From positions 1,357,864 through 1,421,863 of the forward strand of contig NZ_QVQV01000001.1 of NCBI RefSeq assembly GCF_003429005.1: a DNA stretch of 64,000 nucleotides, in the 5' to 3' direction. How positions within the stretch are numbered: position 1 is the first letter of the stretch; each line of letters opens with the position of its first letter. Position numbers and translations under genes: made by a program. The DNA comes from Paraburkholderia sp. DHOC27. GTDB taxonomy: Bacteria; Pseudomonadota; Gammaproteobacteria; Burkholderiales; Burkholderiaceae. This document shows positions 7,626-16,580 of the stretch, one piece after another. The notes beneath the pieces are model-generated. The model worked only from the letters and a program-made list of their open reading frames with translations, did no database searches and was not told the DNA's origin.

Positions 7626-9443
7626 ATGAACTTACGCAACACGGTTCTTGGGCTCGCGATCCTCGCGTCGGCAGCCTTGACTTCTATCATTGCGCAGGCC
7701 GATTCGCAGCTCGATGGGCTCATAAAAAATCCGTCCAACTGGGCGGCCCAGGCGGGTGACTATGCGAATCATCGCTACAGCCCACTCAAGCAGATCAACG
7801 AAAACAACGTCGGAAAACTACAGGTCGCGTGGACCATGTCGACCGGCGTGCTGCGTGGCCATGAAGGCGCGCCGCTCGTGATCGGCGACACCATGTATAT
7901 CCACTCGCCATTTCCGAACAAGGTAATTGCGATCAACCTGAAGGATCAGACGTTCATCTGGCAATACCTGCCCAAGCAGGATGATCAGGTCGTGTCCGTG
8001 ATGTGCTGCGATACCGTCAACCGCGGCCTCGCTTATGGCGACGGCAAGATCTTCCTCCAGCAGGCCGACACCAAGCTCGTGGCGCTCGACGCCAAGACCG
8101 GCGACGTGGTCTGGACCGCGCAAAACGGCAATCCGAAAGCGGGTGAAACCAACACCAACGCGCCGCACGTATTCGGCGACAAGGTGCTGACCGGCATCTC
8201 GGGCGGCGAGTTCGGCGTGCGCGGGCGTCTCATTGCCTACGACATCAAGACCGGCAAACCGGCCTGGACGGCATATAGCACCGGTCCGGACAACGAAATG
8301 CTGCTCAACCCCGACAAGACGATGACCTATGCCGACGGCAAGATGGTGCCGGTGGGCGCGGACTCGTCGCTCAAGTCGTGGAAGGGAGACCAGTGGAAAC
8401 TGGGCGGCGGCACCACGTGGGGCTGGTATGCGTGGGATCCGAAACTCAACCTTGTCTACTACGGCACGGGCAATCCGGGCACGTGGAATCCGTCGCAACG
8501 GCCGGGTGACAACAAGTGGTCCATGTCGATTTTCGCGCGTGATCTGAACACCGGTGAAGCGAAATGGGTTTACCAGATGACGCCGCACGACGAATGGGAC
8601 TATGACGGTGTCAACGAAATGATCCTGTCGGACCTGACCATCGACGGCAAGAAAGTGCCGGCCATCGTCCACTTCGACCGCAATGGTTTCGGCTATACGC
8701 TGAACCGCGAAACGGGACAACTGCTGGTGGCCCAGAAGTACGACCCCGCAGTGAACTGGGCTGACCGTGTCGATCTGCAAAGCGGCAAGCCGATTCGCAA
8801 CGCGGCGTATTCGACCCAGGCAGCGGGCGCCGATCACAACGTGAAGGGCATCTGTCCGGCGGCACTCGGTTCGAAGGATCAGCAACCGGCAGCATTCGAT
8901 CCGAACTCGGGCCTCTTCCTCGTGCCGACCAATCACGTGTGCATGGACTACGAGCCGTTCGATGTCGACTACGTGTCGGGCCAGCCGTATGTGGGCGCCA
9001 CGCTGTCGATGTATCCGGGACCGAACGACAACAACTCGATGGGTAACTTCATCGCGTGGGATGCGGCGAAGGGCAAGATCGTGTACTCGAAGCCGGAGCG
9101 CTTCTCGGTGTGGTCGGGTGTGCTGGCCACCGCGGGCGGCGTCGCGTTCTACGGCACGCTGGAAGGCTACATCAAGGCCGTGCGGATCCGCGACGGCAAG
9201 GAACTGTGGCGCTTCAAGACGCCGTCGGGGATTATCGGAAACGTGTTCACCTATGAGTATCAGGGCAAGCAGTTTATCGGCGTCTACTCGGGCATTGGCG
9301 GCTGGGCCGGCATCGGCATGGCGGCAGGTCTCGAGAAGTCGACGGAAGGCCTCGGTGCAGTGGGTGGATACCGCGAGCTGGCGAAATACACGGCGCTGGG
9401 CGGTACGCTGTTCGTGTTCGCCATTCCTGGCGGTAACAGCTGA
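7626..9443 (+). CDS. xoxF: lanthanide-dependent PQQ methanol dehydrogenase XoxF
   Basis: A 605-residue periplasmic quinoprotein that oxidises methanol (and possibly formaldehyde), passing electrons to the XoxG cytochrome. It has a signal peptide (cleavage near AQA-DSQ), an eight-bladed propeller with repeated tryptophan-docking motifs, and the vicinal disulfide Cys127-Cys128 (VMCCDT) that packs against PQQ. In [10 protein letters not shown], Asp325 is the catalytic base and Asp327 is the extra acid that binds a rare-earth ion; calcium-type MxaF has Ala there. Length is usual. Start supported by GGAGGAG 4 bases upstream. It is the first gene of a C1-oxidation operon, behind a -24/-12 candidate at 7469. 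Confidence 0.97.
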   Translation: MNLRNTVLGLAILASAALTSIIAQADSQLDGLIKNPSNWAAQAGDYANHRYSPLKQINENNVGKLQVAWTMSTGVLRGHEGAPLVIGDTMYIHSPFPNKVIAINLKDQTFIWQYLPKQDDQVVSVMCCDTVNRGLAYGDGKIFLQQADTKLVALDAKTGDVVWTAQNGNPKAGETNTNAPHVFGDKVLTGISGGEFGVRGRLIAYDIKTGKPAWTAYSTGPDNEMLLNPDKTMTYADGKMVPVGADSSLKSWKGDQWKLGGGTTWGWYAWDPKLNLVYYGTGNPGTWNPSQRPGDNKWSMSIFARDLNTGEAKWVYQMTPHDEWDYDGVNEMILSDLTIDGKKVPAIVHFDRNGFGYTLNRETGQLLVAQKYDPAVNWADRVDLQSGKPIRNAAYSTQAAGADHNVKGICPAALGSKDQQPAAFDPNSGLFLVPTNHVCMDYEPFDVDYVSGQPYVGATLSMYPGPNDNNSMGNFIAWDAAKGKIVYSKPERFSVWSGVLATAGGVAFYGTLEGYIKAVRIRDGKELWRFKTPSGIIGNVFTYEYQGKQFIGVYSGIGGWAGIGMAAGLEKSTEGLGAVGGYRELAKYTALGGTLFVFAIPGGNS

Positions 9444-9473
9444 AGCCCGGTTGAAGCCCGGGTGAAGCCCGAC
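9441..9473 (+). repeat. three tandem 11-base repeats at the xoxF stop codon
   Basis: TGAAGCCCGG(T/G) is repeated three times with an 11-base period, starting exactly at the xoxF TGA stop. Each copy carries a TGA. It looks like slippage duplication of the gene's end; no function is evident. Confidence 0.7.
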
Positions 9474-9670
9474 CAAAGCCGCATTTGCCTGAACACTTCG
9501 CTGGTTGCCCCGTTACGTCTACAGGGGCAGGGCAACCGGCAGTGTCATCAGACATTCTGTTGGACTACGAAGCATTATCCGAACCGCGCCGTCTGGCCGC
9601 TGCGTCGAGCGCAGGAGCATGACGCAGCGTATGGAAGGCGCGGTTTTATCCTGAAGGGAGACATCTGTAT

Positions 9671-10090
9671 ATGAAAGGCCGATCCATCTTGTTGCGGGCG
9701 GCATTGCCCGCCGTTTTCGTCTTGCTGCCTGTTGCGTTCGCCCAGAACAATCCCGCCATTGCTCAAGCAACCTACAAGGTGGAAGACGGCAGCAAGGTCG
9801 ACCCGAATACGCTGCTAGGCTGGCGGACCTGGCGTGCGCTCGACTGCGAGCGTTGCCACGGCGCGCAGCAGCAAGGGCTCGTCGGCCCGTCGCTGGTCGA
9901 TGCGTTCAAGACGCTGGACAAGAACGAGTTTCACCGCACCGTGTTCGGTGGGCGGGTGGACAAGGGCATGCCCGACTTCAGTTCGAGCCAGATGATGCAG
10001 AAAAACTGGGAGAATCTTTACGCCTATCTGAAAGGGCGCTCCGACGGCCAGATCAAGCCGGGCGATCTGCAGGCCATAGATGCCAAATAA
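9671..10090 (+). CDS. xoxG: XoxG-type cytochrome c
   Basis: A 139-residue exported class I cytochrome c, the expected electron acceptor of XoxF. A signal peptide ends near residue 24 (VAFA-QN). One haem site CERCH covers residues 59-63, and Met100 in GMPDF is the likely sixth ligand. It lies 227 bases after xoxF and just before xoxJ, the usual xoxFGJ order. The ATG at 9671 follows a GGGAG sequence at a slightly long distance. Confidence 0.9.
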   Translation: MKGRSILLRAALPAVFVLLPVAFAQNNPAIAQATYKVEDGSKVDPNTLLGWRTWRALDCERCHGAQQQGLVGPSLVDAFKTLDKNEFHRTVFGGRVDKGMPDFSSSQMMQKNWENLYAYLKGRSDGQIKPGDLQAIDAK

Positions 10091-10126
10091 GGACGCCAAA
10101 TAAGGCTGCCAAATAAGGACGCAAAA
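10082..10126 (+). repeat. 13-base tandem repeats at the xoxG stop codon
   Basis: GCCAAATAAGGAC recurs at 10082, 10095 and 10108 with a partial fourth copy at 10121. The first copy contains the last two codons and the TAA stop of xoxG, so the end of the gene has been duplicated in tandem. Function not evident. Confidence 0.75.
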
Positions 10127-10172
10127 CAACGAGACTAGATAGCGTCCACATCTTCACTTCAGGAGGTAAACG

Positions 10173-11084
10173 ATGCGTCATGGCAAATGGATGCCCGCGC
10201 ACGCTGTGATCGTGACGGCCGCCCTATGCTACGCGGCGCTCGCGAGCGCCGCGGTGAGCGCGCAGAGCGAGGCGTTGCCCAACAACGATGGCGCCGACGG
10301 CGTGCTGCGGGTCTGCGCGGACCCCAACAACATGCCGCTTTCGAATACCAAGGGCGAAGGCTACGAGAACCGCATCGCGAGCCAGATGGCGAGCGATTTC
10401 GGCTACAAACTCGAATACACCTATTTTCCGCAGCGCATGGGCTTCGTGCGCCACACCTTGCGCGAGAAAGTGCCGGATAGCGAGCAGTACAAATGCGATC
10501 TGATCATCGGCGTGCCGAAAGGCTACGACATGACCTCGACCACGCAGCCCTATCTGCGCTCCACGTATGCAATGGTTTTCACCAAACGGCCCGAGCTGGC
10601 CAGCATCAATACGCCGGACGATCTGCTCAAGCTGCCGCCGGACGAACTGCACAAGCTGCGGTTCGGCATCTTTTCACAGACCCCTGCCGTGGACTGGCTG
10701 CTCAGTCACAACCTGATCGACCAGGCGGTGTCGTACCAGGTGCAAAGCGGTGATCCGGGGGAGTATCCCGGTCAGATGATCGAGCACGATCTGCAGGCGG
10801 GTAATGTGGACGTCGTATTCCTGTGGGGACCGATTGCCGGCTACTTTGCCAAGCGCTCCGGCGATTCCGTGAAGCTGGTGCCGTTCCCGCCGCAACCCGG
10901 CATCCGTTTCGACTACACGATCTCGATGGGCGTGCGCTACGGCGAGAAGGCGTGGAAGGACAAGGTCGATCAATGGATCGGCGCGAACCACGACAAGATC
11001 GACGGCATTCTCACCAGTTACGACGTGCCGTTGCTGAAGCCGATCGACACGGCCGCGGGCAAACCCGCGGATGCTTCGCCATGA
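10173..11084 (+). CDS. xoxJ: XoxJ-type periplasmic binding protein
   Basis: A 303-residue exported protein related to family 3 solute-binding proteins and to MxaJ/XoxJ. A signal peptide ends near residue 30 (VSA-QS). VLRVCADPNNMPLSNTKGEGYENRIA and the later PYYRS-like YLRSTYAMVFTKR and GIFSQTPAVDWLL segments are typical of the quinoprotein-associated subgroup. XoxJ is thought to aid activation of XoxF, not transport; no permease or ATPase is next to it. Good AGGAGG ribosome site. The stop overlaps the next gene's ATG. Confidence 0.9.
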   Translation: MRHGKWMPAHAVIVTAALCYAALASAAVSAQSEALPNNDGADGVLRVCADPNNMPLSNTKGEGYENRIASQMASDFGYKLEYTYFPQRMGFVRHTLREKVPDSEQYKCDLIIGVPKGYDMTSTTQPYLRSTYAMVFTKRPELASINTPDDLLKLPPDELHKLRFGIFSQTPAVDWLLSHNLIDQAVSYQVQSGDPGEYPGQMIEHDLQAGNVDVVFLWGPIAGYFAKRSGDSVKLVPFPPQPGIRFDYTISMGVRYGEKAWKDKVDQWIGANHDKIDGILTSYDVPLLKPIDTAAGKPADASP

Positions 11085-11893
11085 GGGCTGCGTTCAGCGG
11101 TGCCTTCAGAGGTGGGTCGAAGGGATGGGGGCGTGCCGCACGGCGCGCGTTCGCGATGGGCGTCGTGGGCGCGGCCTGTCTGGTGCCGCCCATGATGTCG
11201 CTCATGATGCCTGGCGCGGCGTTGGCAGCGGACACCGACCAGATTTCGCCCGCCGAGCACCTCATCTTCACAACGGATCATCTGCACGGCGTGCCGCAGC
11301 AAACCGAACTCGACTACGCGTTGCTCAGTTCCGACCAGCCCGCGCACAGCACGGATGTGATCCGGGTGCTGGTGGTGAGCGCGGATAACGCCAAAGGGGA
11401 TGCCCAGGTGTCCGATCACAGCGGCGCGGTGCCGGTGCCGGTGGGCGACCTGCAGTGCAATCCGGTCATCATCTATTTTCTCGAGCGCGATATTGCGGAT
11501 ATGGAGCATCTGACGGGTGGCCAGCGCCGCTACTTCCAGCAGCGTCTGCGGCTTGCGCTCGCCGCGGGCCCGAAGATCGAGACGGTGACGAGCACGGTGA
11601 ACGGCAAATCCGTGAAAGCACAGCAGATCGTCGTGCAGCCCTACCTTAACGATCCGAACGCGGAGCGCTTCGCGCAATATACCGGCAAGCGTTACACCTT
11701 CCTGCTCGCGGATACCGTGCCCGGTCAGGTTGCATTGATCCGCACCGACGTGCCCGGCGCGAACAACGATTTTGCGCATCCCACCCATACCGAGACGCTG
11801 AGCTTCCAGGCGGCGGTGCAGAAGATGGCGCCCGCGCCGAATGCGCCGAACGTGCCGGCCAAGCCGGGTGACGCGCCTCGGGCGAGCCGCTAG
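11081..11893 (+). CDS. exported protein of unknown function in the xox operon
   Basis: A 270-residue protein that I do not recognise. An N-terminal basic stretch and a hydrophobic segment ending AALA-AD (about residues 44-49) indicate export to the periplasm. The mature part is soluble-looking, has one Cys (in LQCNPVIIYFLERDIADM) and ends in a Pro/Ala-rich tail. The start at 11081 gives an ATGA overlap with xoxJ, so it is translated with it. An upstream in-frame extension to 10823 lies inside xoxJ and is rejected. Context suggests a role in XoxF maturation or electron transfer, without direct evidence. Confidence 0.75.
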   Translation: MRAAFSGAFRGGSKGWGRAARRAFAMGVVGAACLVPPMMSLMMPGAALAADTDQISPAEHLIFTTDHLHGVPQQTELDYALLSSDQPAHSTDVIRVLVVSADNAKGDAQVSDHSGAVPVPVGDLQCNPVIIYFLERDIADMEHLTGGQRRYFQQRLRLALAAGPKIETVTSTVNGKSVKAQQIVVQPYLNDPNAERFAQYTGKRYTFLLADTVPGQVALIRTDVPGANNDFAHPTHTETLSFQAAVQKMAPAPNAPNVPAKPGDAPRASR

Positions 11894-11908
11894 CGCGGCC
11901 GCAGCCCG

Positions 11909-12871
11909 GTGAATTTCATCCGCTCGCTGACCTTGCGTCAGTTGCAGATCTTCGTGGTGGCGAGCCGCTACACCAGCTTCGCCCGCACGGCGGAGGAACT
12001 GCATCTGACGCAGCCGGCGGTTTCCATGCAGATTCATCAACTGGAAGAGGCCGTGGGGTTGCGCCTCTTCGAGCGCATCGCCCGCAAGCTCACGCTGACC
12101 GAAGCCGGCGAAAAGCTGAGCCATCACGCCAGCCGGATTCTGGGCGAGATCAAGGACGCGGAAGACGCGATGACCTCGCTCAAGCAGGCCGATAGCGGCT
12201 CGATTGCGGTGGGCATCGTCAGTTCAGCGACGTATTTCGCACCGAAGCTGCTGGCGATGTACTCGCATCTGTATCCGAAGGTGGACGTGCATTTTTCCGT
12301 AGGCAATCGCGACGCACTGCTGCGCATGCTGCAGGACAATGTGATCGATCTCGCCATCATGGGACGGCCGCCGCCCGAACTCGACACCACCACCGAGCCT
12401 TTGGCCTGGCATCCGCAGGTCATGATCGCGCCGCTCAGCCATCCGTTGTGCGAGGCGAAACGCTTCGATCTGCAGGAGCTGCGTGCCGACACGTTCCTGT
12501 TGCGCGAACCCGGCTCGGGCACGCGCATGGCCGCCGAGGAAATGTTCCGGCAGCATCTGTTCACGCCTGCCAAGGTGGTCACGCTCGGCAGCAATGAAAC
12601 CATCAAGCAGGCCGTGATAGCGGGGCTGGGCGTGAGCCTGATTTCGCTGCATACGCTGCTGCTGGAATTGCGCACCCGGGAGATCGCCTTGCTGGACGTG
12701 AACGGCACGCCGATCGAGCGCACGTGGCAGGTCGTGCATCTGCGCGCCAAACAGCTTTCGCCAACCTGCGTGGTGTTCAGACAGTTTCTGCTCGAACAGG
12801 CGGCTGCGTATCTGGACCATGAGTACGCGCCGTACATTACCTTGCCGGCGAAATGGGGCGTGCTGGAATGA
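11909..12871 (+). CDS. CbbR-like LysR-family transcriptional regulator
   Basis: A 320-residue LysR protein. The helix-turn-helix is LTLRQLQIFVVASRYTSFARTAEELHLTQPAVSMQI. This N-terminus, and the HHASRILGEIKDAEDAM that follows, closely resemble CbbR, the Calvin-cycle activator. The co-inducer domain is complete. The start is GTG at 11909, 15 bases after the previous stop. It sits inside the xox operon and its stop overlaps the next gene by ATGA, so it is likely co-expressed with xoxF. A link from methanol oxidation to CO2 fixation is an inference; no cbb genes are in the window. Confidence 0.88.
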   Translation: MNFIRSLTLRQLQIFVVASRYTSFARTAEELHLTQPAVSMQIHQLEEAVGLRLFERIARKLTLTEAGEKLSHHASRILGEIKDAEDAMTSLKQADSGSIAVGIVSSATYFAPKLLAMYSHLYPKVDVHFSVGNRDALLRMLQDNVIDLAIMGRPPPELDTTTEPLAWHPQVMIAPLSHPLCEAKRFDLQELRADTFLLREPGSGTRMAAEEMFRQHLFTPAKVVTLGSNETIKQAVIAGLGVSLISLHTLLLELRTREIALLDVNGTPIERTWQVVHLRAKQLSPTCVVFRQFLLEQAAAYLDHEYAPYITLPAKWGVLE

Positions 12872-13419
12872 GCGGGTTCGGGCGGTGCCTTCTGGTGGCG
12901 GCCGTGCTCGGCATGGCCTTCGTCTCGTCGCAGGCGATCAGCGCGCCGACTTCGATTGCGGTGATGGACTGCGTGTTGATCGACGATAACGCGTCTTTCA
13001 ACGACGCCGAAACCAATCGCCTCCAGCAGGCGCGGCTGAATGCGACCAGCGGCGTGCTGCGCGACCAGTTGCGCGCCAGTCAGCGTTATCAGGTGGCCGA
13101 CAATGCGCCGGCGGCGGCTTTGATTGCCCAGCTTGGCGCCTCACAGGATCTGAACGCCTGCCCGGATTGTGCGCGCCAGGTGGGACGCCAGCTCGGCGTT
13201 GCGCAGGTGGCGCGCTGCTGGGTACAGAAAGTCAGCAATCTGATCCTCAACATCAATCTGCATGTGGAGGACGTGGCGAGCGGCGCCACGTTGTTTCAGC
13301 GCTCCGTCGACATTCGCGGCAATACTGATCTCTCGTGGCAGCGTGGCGCGACGGCACTCGTGAAGCTGCTCGTGGATGGCGCGGCGACCGCTGCACCCAC
13401 GAGCGGCGCCGCGCCGTGA
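12868..13419 (+). CDS. small exported DUF2380/DUF3280-like protein
   Basis: A 183-residue protein with a signal peptide (cleavage near ISA-PT, residue 25). The mature domain starts SIAVMDCVLIDD and contains QLRASQRYQVAD and a CPDCARQVGRQLG segment with a CxxC pair, then a C-terminal beta-rich part. This fits small secreted DUF2380/DUF3280 proteins often found beside quinoprotein dehydrogenase genes; their function is unknown. The start overlaps the LysR stop (ATGA). Last gene before the mxaR promoter region. Confidence 0.72.
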   Translation: MSGFGRCLLVAAVLGMAFVSSQAISAPTSIAVMDCVLIDDNASFNDAETNRLQQARLNATSGVLRDQLRASQRYQVADNAPAAALIAQLGASQDLNACPDCARQVGRQLGVAQVARCWVQKVSNLILNINLHVEDVASGATLFQRSVDIRGNTDLSWQRGATALVKLLVDGAATAAPTSGAAP

Positions 13420-13600
13420 TGTGCTGCGGCGCGGGTTCACCCCAAACGCTTCGTGGCGCGGTTTCGTCTTGAACAGGCAACCGGCAACAGGCAATCGGCG
13501 GCACACTCTGTACTTGAGCGACCCGAGCGGCGTAACAAAGTGACCCCACGTTTTGATGTTCGCTTCGATGCGACGGCGTACCTCGCGCAGTGCCAGGCAT

Positions 13601-13616
13601 TGGCACAGAGGTTGCA
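13601..13616 (+). promoter_or_regulatory. sigma-54 (-24/-12) promoter of the mxaRSACKL operon
   Basis: TGGCACAGAGGTTGCA fits the consensus TGGCAC(G/A)-N4-TTGC(A/T) at every position. Transcription would start near 13628, giving about an 80-base leader before the mxaR ATG. It lies in the 288-base gap after the DUF gene, so mxaRSACKL probably has its own transcript. This is the best promoter match in the window. Confidence 0.8.
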
Positions 13617-13707
13617 AGGAGGTCCGCACATTTCCAATGAGGCGCGCGCTCGTCCCGCCGTTCGTGACGACCCGGCTCCTGTACGACCGCTATAGGGGAT
13701 TGCATCG

Positions 13708-14727
13708 ATGGGTTCTGGCGAACTGCTTCAGGACTGGCGTCTGCATGCACTGCAAATCGAACACGAGATCTCGAGTGTCGTGATCGGCCAGCCGCAGACC
13801 ATCCGTCTCATCAACGTGGCGCTGTTTGCGCGCGGGCATGTGCTCCTCGAAGGCGGCGTGGGGGTCGGCAAGACGACGGTGTTGCGCGCGTTCGCGCGCG
13901 TGGTGGGCGGCGCATTCGAGCGGGTGGAAGGCACCATTGATCTGATGCCGGGCGACCTCGTCTATCACACCTACGTGGATGCCGACGGCAAGCCGCGGAT
14001 CGACCCTGGCCCGTTGCTTCGACACGGCGAACAGCTCACCACGTTCTTCTTCAACGAGATCAACCGCGCGCGTCCGCAGGTTCAATCGCTACTGCTACGG
14101 GCGATGGCCGAACGCTCGGTGTGGGCGTTCGACCGCGAGTACCGCTTCCCGCACATGACGGTGTTCGCCGATCGCAACAAGGTGGAGAAGGAAGAGACCT
14201 TCGAGCTGGCGTCGGCGGCGCGCGATCGCTTCCTGTTCGAACTGGGCATGCCCACGCCCAGCGAACACGAGGTGCGGCGCGCGCTGGTGTTCGACCAGGC
14301 GTTCCACGATGTCGACCGGCTGCTCGCGCGGCTCTCGCCAGGGCTCGTGCCCTGGGAGCAACTGAACCAGGTGGGCGCGGCGATTCAGGAGAGCGTGCAG
14401 GCGAGTGAAACCATCGAGCGCTATGTGCTCGAGATCTGGCAGGCCACGGAAGATCCGCAACACTTTGGCATCGTGCTCGACGGGGTGGATATGGACCGTC
14501 TCGTCCTGGCCGGCGCGAGCCCGCGTGGCATGAGCGCGCTGCTGCGCGCCGCGCGCGTGGTGGCGTGGCTCGCCGGTCGCACGCATCTCGTGCCGGAGGA
14601 CATTCATGCGGTGCTGATGCCCGCGCTCGGGCATCGCGTGTTCTTTACTCCCATCTATGAACTGCGCCGCCAGGAACTTGCCGAAGCGCTCACCGCGCAG
14701 ATCATGAACAGGCTCGCGGTGCCCTGA
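13708..14727 (+). CDS. mxaR: MoxR/MxaR-family AAA+ ATPase
   Basis: A 339-residue MoxR-family ATPase, a chaperone-like enzyme that works with von Willebrand A proteins to mature quinoprotein dehydrogenases. The Walker A motif GGVGVGKTT covers residues 49-57. The Walker B region FFFNEINRARPQVQ (about 113-126) has Asn116 where most MoxR proteins have Asp. The C-terminal lid domain is present. First gene of a six-gene operon in the mxaRSACKL order. An ATG at 13708 with weak Shine-Dalgarno spacing is used; the homology begins within a few residues. Confidence 0.92.
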   Translation: MGSGELLQDWRLHALQIEHEISSVVIGQPQTIRLINVALFARGHVLLEGGVGVGKTTVLRAFARVVGGAFERVEGTIDLMPGDLVYHTYVDADGKPRIDPGPLLRHGEQLTTFFFNEINRARPQVQSLLLRAMAERSVWAFDREYRFPHMTVFADRNKVEKEETFELASAARDRFLFELGMPTPSEHEVRRALVFDQAFHDVDRLLARLSPGLVPWEQLNQVGAAIQESVQASETIERYVLEIWQATEDPQHFGIVLDGVDMDRLVLAGASPRGMSALLRAARVVAWLAGRTHLVPEDIHAVLMPALGHRVFFTPIYELRRQELAEALTAQIMNRLAVP

Positions 14728-14730
14728 ACC

Positions 14731-15594
14731 ATGAACGCGCCAGCGGAATTCCACTACCGTTTGCCGATGCGCGCGGGCGGCTTTCGTCCGGGCTCGCATC
14801 CGGGATCGAGCTTCGGGGTCGGTCAGGAGTTCGCCATGCACGGGCGGCTGTTCGACTACCCGGACCCGCGCCGTCTGGATCTGCGCGCGAGCGTGCGCGC
14901 CGCGCGCTCGGAGTGGCTGGTGCGCGTGCATTTGCAGCGCGCCGCGGTGCCCGTGCAGGTAATCGCAGACGTGTCCGCGTCGATGCACTTCGGCACGCGT
15001 CAAACCAAGCTGCAGGTGGCGGCGGATTTTGTCGAGGCCCTGGGTCACAGCGCATTCCGGGTCGGCGATCAGTTAGGCCTGCTGGCTTTCGATAGCACCA
15101 CGCGCGACGATCTGTTCGTGCCGGCGCGCTATGGTCGGGGCGTGGGCCATGTCCTCGCGACGAAGGTGCGCGAGAGCACGAGCGAGGTCACCGCGAGCGT
15201 CAGCATCGCGGGCCTGCGGCGGGCGGCCGCGACGTTGGCGGGACGCCAGGCGCTGGTGTTCCTCGTATCCGATTTTCACTGGCCGCTGGTGGAATTGCCG
15301 TCCGTGCTCGATCTGCTGGTCCATGCCTGCGTGGTGCCGATCGTGATCTGGGATGCCGCCGAAATCGCTCCGCCCCGGCATGGCGCGCTGCTGGCCGTCA
15401 ACGATGCCGAGTCCGGCGGGCAACGCACACTGTGGTTGCGCGGCAGCGTGCGCGCGCGGTGGAGCGAAGCGGTGGTGCGGCGGCGCGCCGAACTCGCGCA
15501 GTTGTTCGGCAAGCGCGGCATTCAGCCGTTTTATGTGGAGAGCGCGTTTGATCCGGAGGCCATGTCGCGCTACTTCCTGGAGGCGATCGCATGA
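14731..15594 (+). CDS. mxaS: MxaS-like DUF58/von Willebrand A protein
   Basis: A 287-residue cytoplasmic protein with the DUF58 start FRPGSHPGSSFGVGQEFAMHGRLFDYPDPRRLDLRAS and a vWA domain whose metal site is DVSASM (DxSxS). MxaS is required with MxaR for active methanol dehydrogenase in methylotrophs, presumably in metal or cofactor insertion. It starts 3 bases after mxaR and its end overlaps mxaA (ATGA), so the operon is tightly coupled. Confidence 0.9.
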   Translation: MNAPAEFHYRLPMRAGGFRPGSHPGSSFGVGQEFAMHGRLFDYPDPRRLDLRASVRAARSEWLVRVHLQRAAVPVQVIADVSASMHFGTRQTKLQVAADFVEALGHSAFRVGDQLGLLAFDSTTRDDLFVPARYGRGVGHVLATKVRESTSEVTASVSIAGLRRAAATLAGRQALVFLVSDFHWPLVELPSVLDLLVHACVVPIVIWDAAEIAPPRHGALLAVNDAESGGQRTLWLRGSVRARWSEAVVRRRAELAQLFGKRGIQPFYVESAFDPEAMSRYFLEAIA

Positions 15595-16580
15595 GCGCTG
15601 ATGGACGTCGGACGAGGACGTGGCGCAGTGCATGGCGCGGTGCATTGCGAAAGCCGCTGTGCGGCGCGCTGGCAGCAGGCGCGTTGAGCGCCGGGCTGAC
15701 AATGGGCGCGATGCTCGCGCCCACGGCCTGTGCGGCCTACGCGACATCCGCCGCGAGCAACGTCTATCAACCCGTCGTTCAGGAGCCGCGCGCGTTCGGC
15801 TATCTGCTTGGCGATGTGCTCACGCAACGCATCCTGCTACCCTCCGGCGAAAACGGCTGGGGCGCGGTCACGCCCCCTTCGATTGGCCGCACGGGCGACT
15901 GGCTCGAACGGCGGCCCGCGCGCTTCGAGACCGATGCCGAGGGACGCCGCTGGATGGCGATCGACTATCAGGTCGTCAACGTCGCGCCCACGCTCAGCAA
16001 AATCACCGTACCCGCACTGACGTTGACGACGGCCTCCGGCGCGACGCTGCAAGTGCCGGAATGGCCGCTCAGCATTGGCCCGATCACGGCCAGCGACGCC
16101 TTCAATGCCGGCGATCTGCAACTGATGCGCCCCGACCGCTTCGCGCCACCCATCCCGCTTGCGCCGCTGCGGCGTCAGGCGAGCATCGCGCTGGGTCTGC
16201 TGCTATTGACGCTGGTCGCGTGGGCCGGCTGGTGGCTGTGGCGCAACTGGCGCGAATCGTCACGCCTGCCGTTCGCACGCGCGTGGCGGCAGATGCAACG
16301 GCTCGACGGGCCACATGCCGACACCTCCGCGGATGCCTGGCTGTGTCTGCACCATGCGTTGAACGAAGCGGCGGGCCATGTCGTGCATGCGGGCTCACTG
16401 CCTGGCCTGCTGGCGCGTGCGCCGTATCTGCAGCCGCTGCGCGAGCCACTCGAACAGTTTTACCGGCAATCCACCGAGCGCTTTTTCACGCCAGCCGCAG
16501 CGATCACACCCGCTGCGCCTTATCCACTGCGTGGACTGTGCCGCGACCTGTACCGCGCCGAACAGCGCCATCAGCGATGA
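15591..16580 (+). CDS. mxaA: MxaA-like membrane protein
   Basis: A 329-residue protein with an N-terminal signal or anchor (hydrophobic run about residues 24-49), a periplasmic beta-rich domain (VYQPVVQEPRAFGYLLGDVLTQRI, then LTLTTASGATLQVPEWPLSIGPI), one membrane helix at about 198-216 (IALGLLLLTLVAWAGWWLW) and a cytoplasmic C-terminus. This matches MxaA, needed for calcium insertion into MxaFI in classical methylotrophs. Overlaps mxaS and mxaC by 4 bases each. Confidence 0.85.
   Translation: MSADGRRTRTWRSAWRGALRKPLCGALAAGALSAGLTMGAMLAPTACAAYATSAASNVYQPVVQEPRAFGYLLGDVLTQRILLPSGENGWGAVTPPSIGRTGDWLERRPARFETDAEGRRWMAIDYQVVNVAPTLSKITVPALTLTTASGATLQVPEWPLSIGPITASDAFNAGDLQLMRPDRFAPPIPLAPLRRQASIALGLLLLTLVAWAGWWLWRNWRESSRLPFARAWRQMQRLDGPHADTSADAWLCLHHALNEAAGHVVHAGSLPGLLARAPYLQPLREPLEQFYRQSTERFFTPAAAITPAAPYPLRGLCRDLYRAEQRHQR

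Noticed and set aside
7818..9476. 552-residue minus-strand open frame
   Set aside because: It is antisense to xoxF, His/Arg/Val-rich with no family resemblance, and arises from the GC-rich codon pattern.
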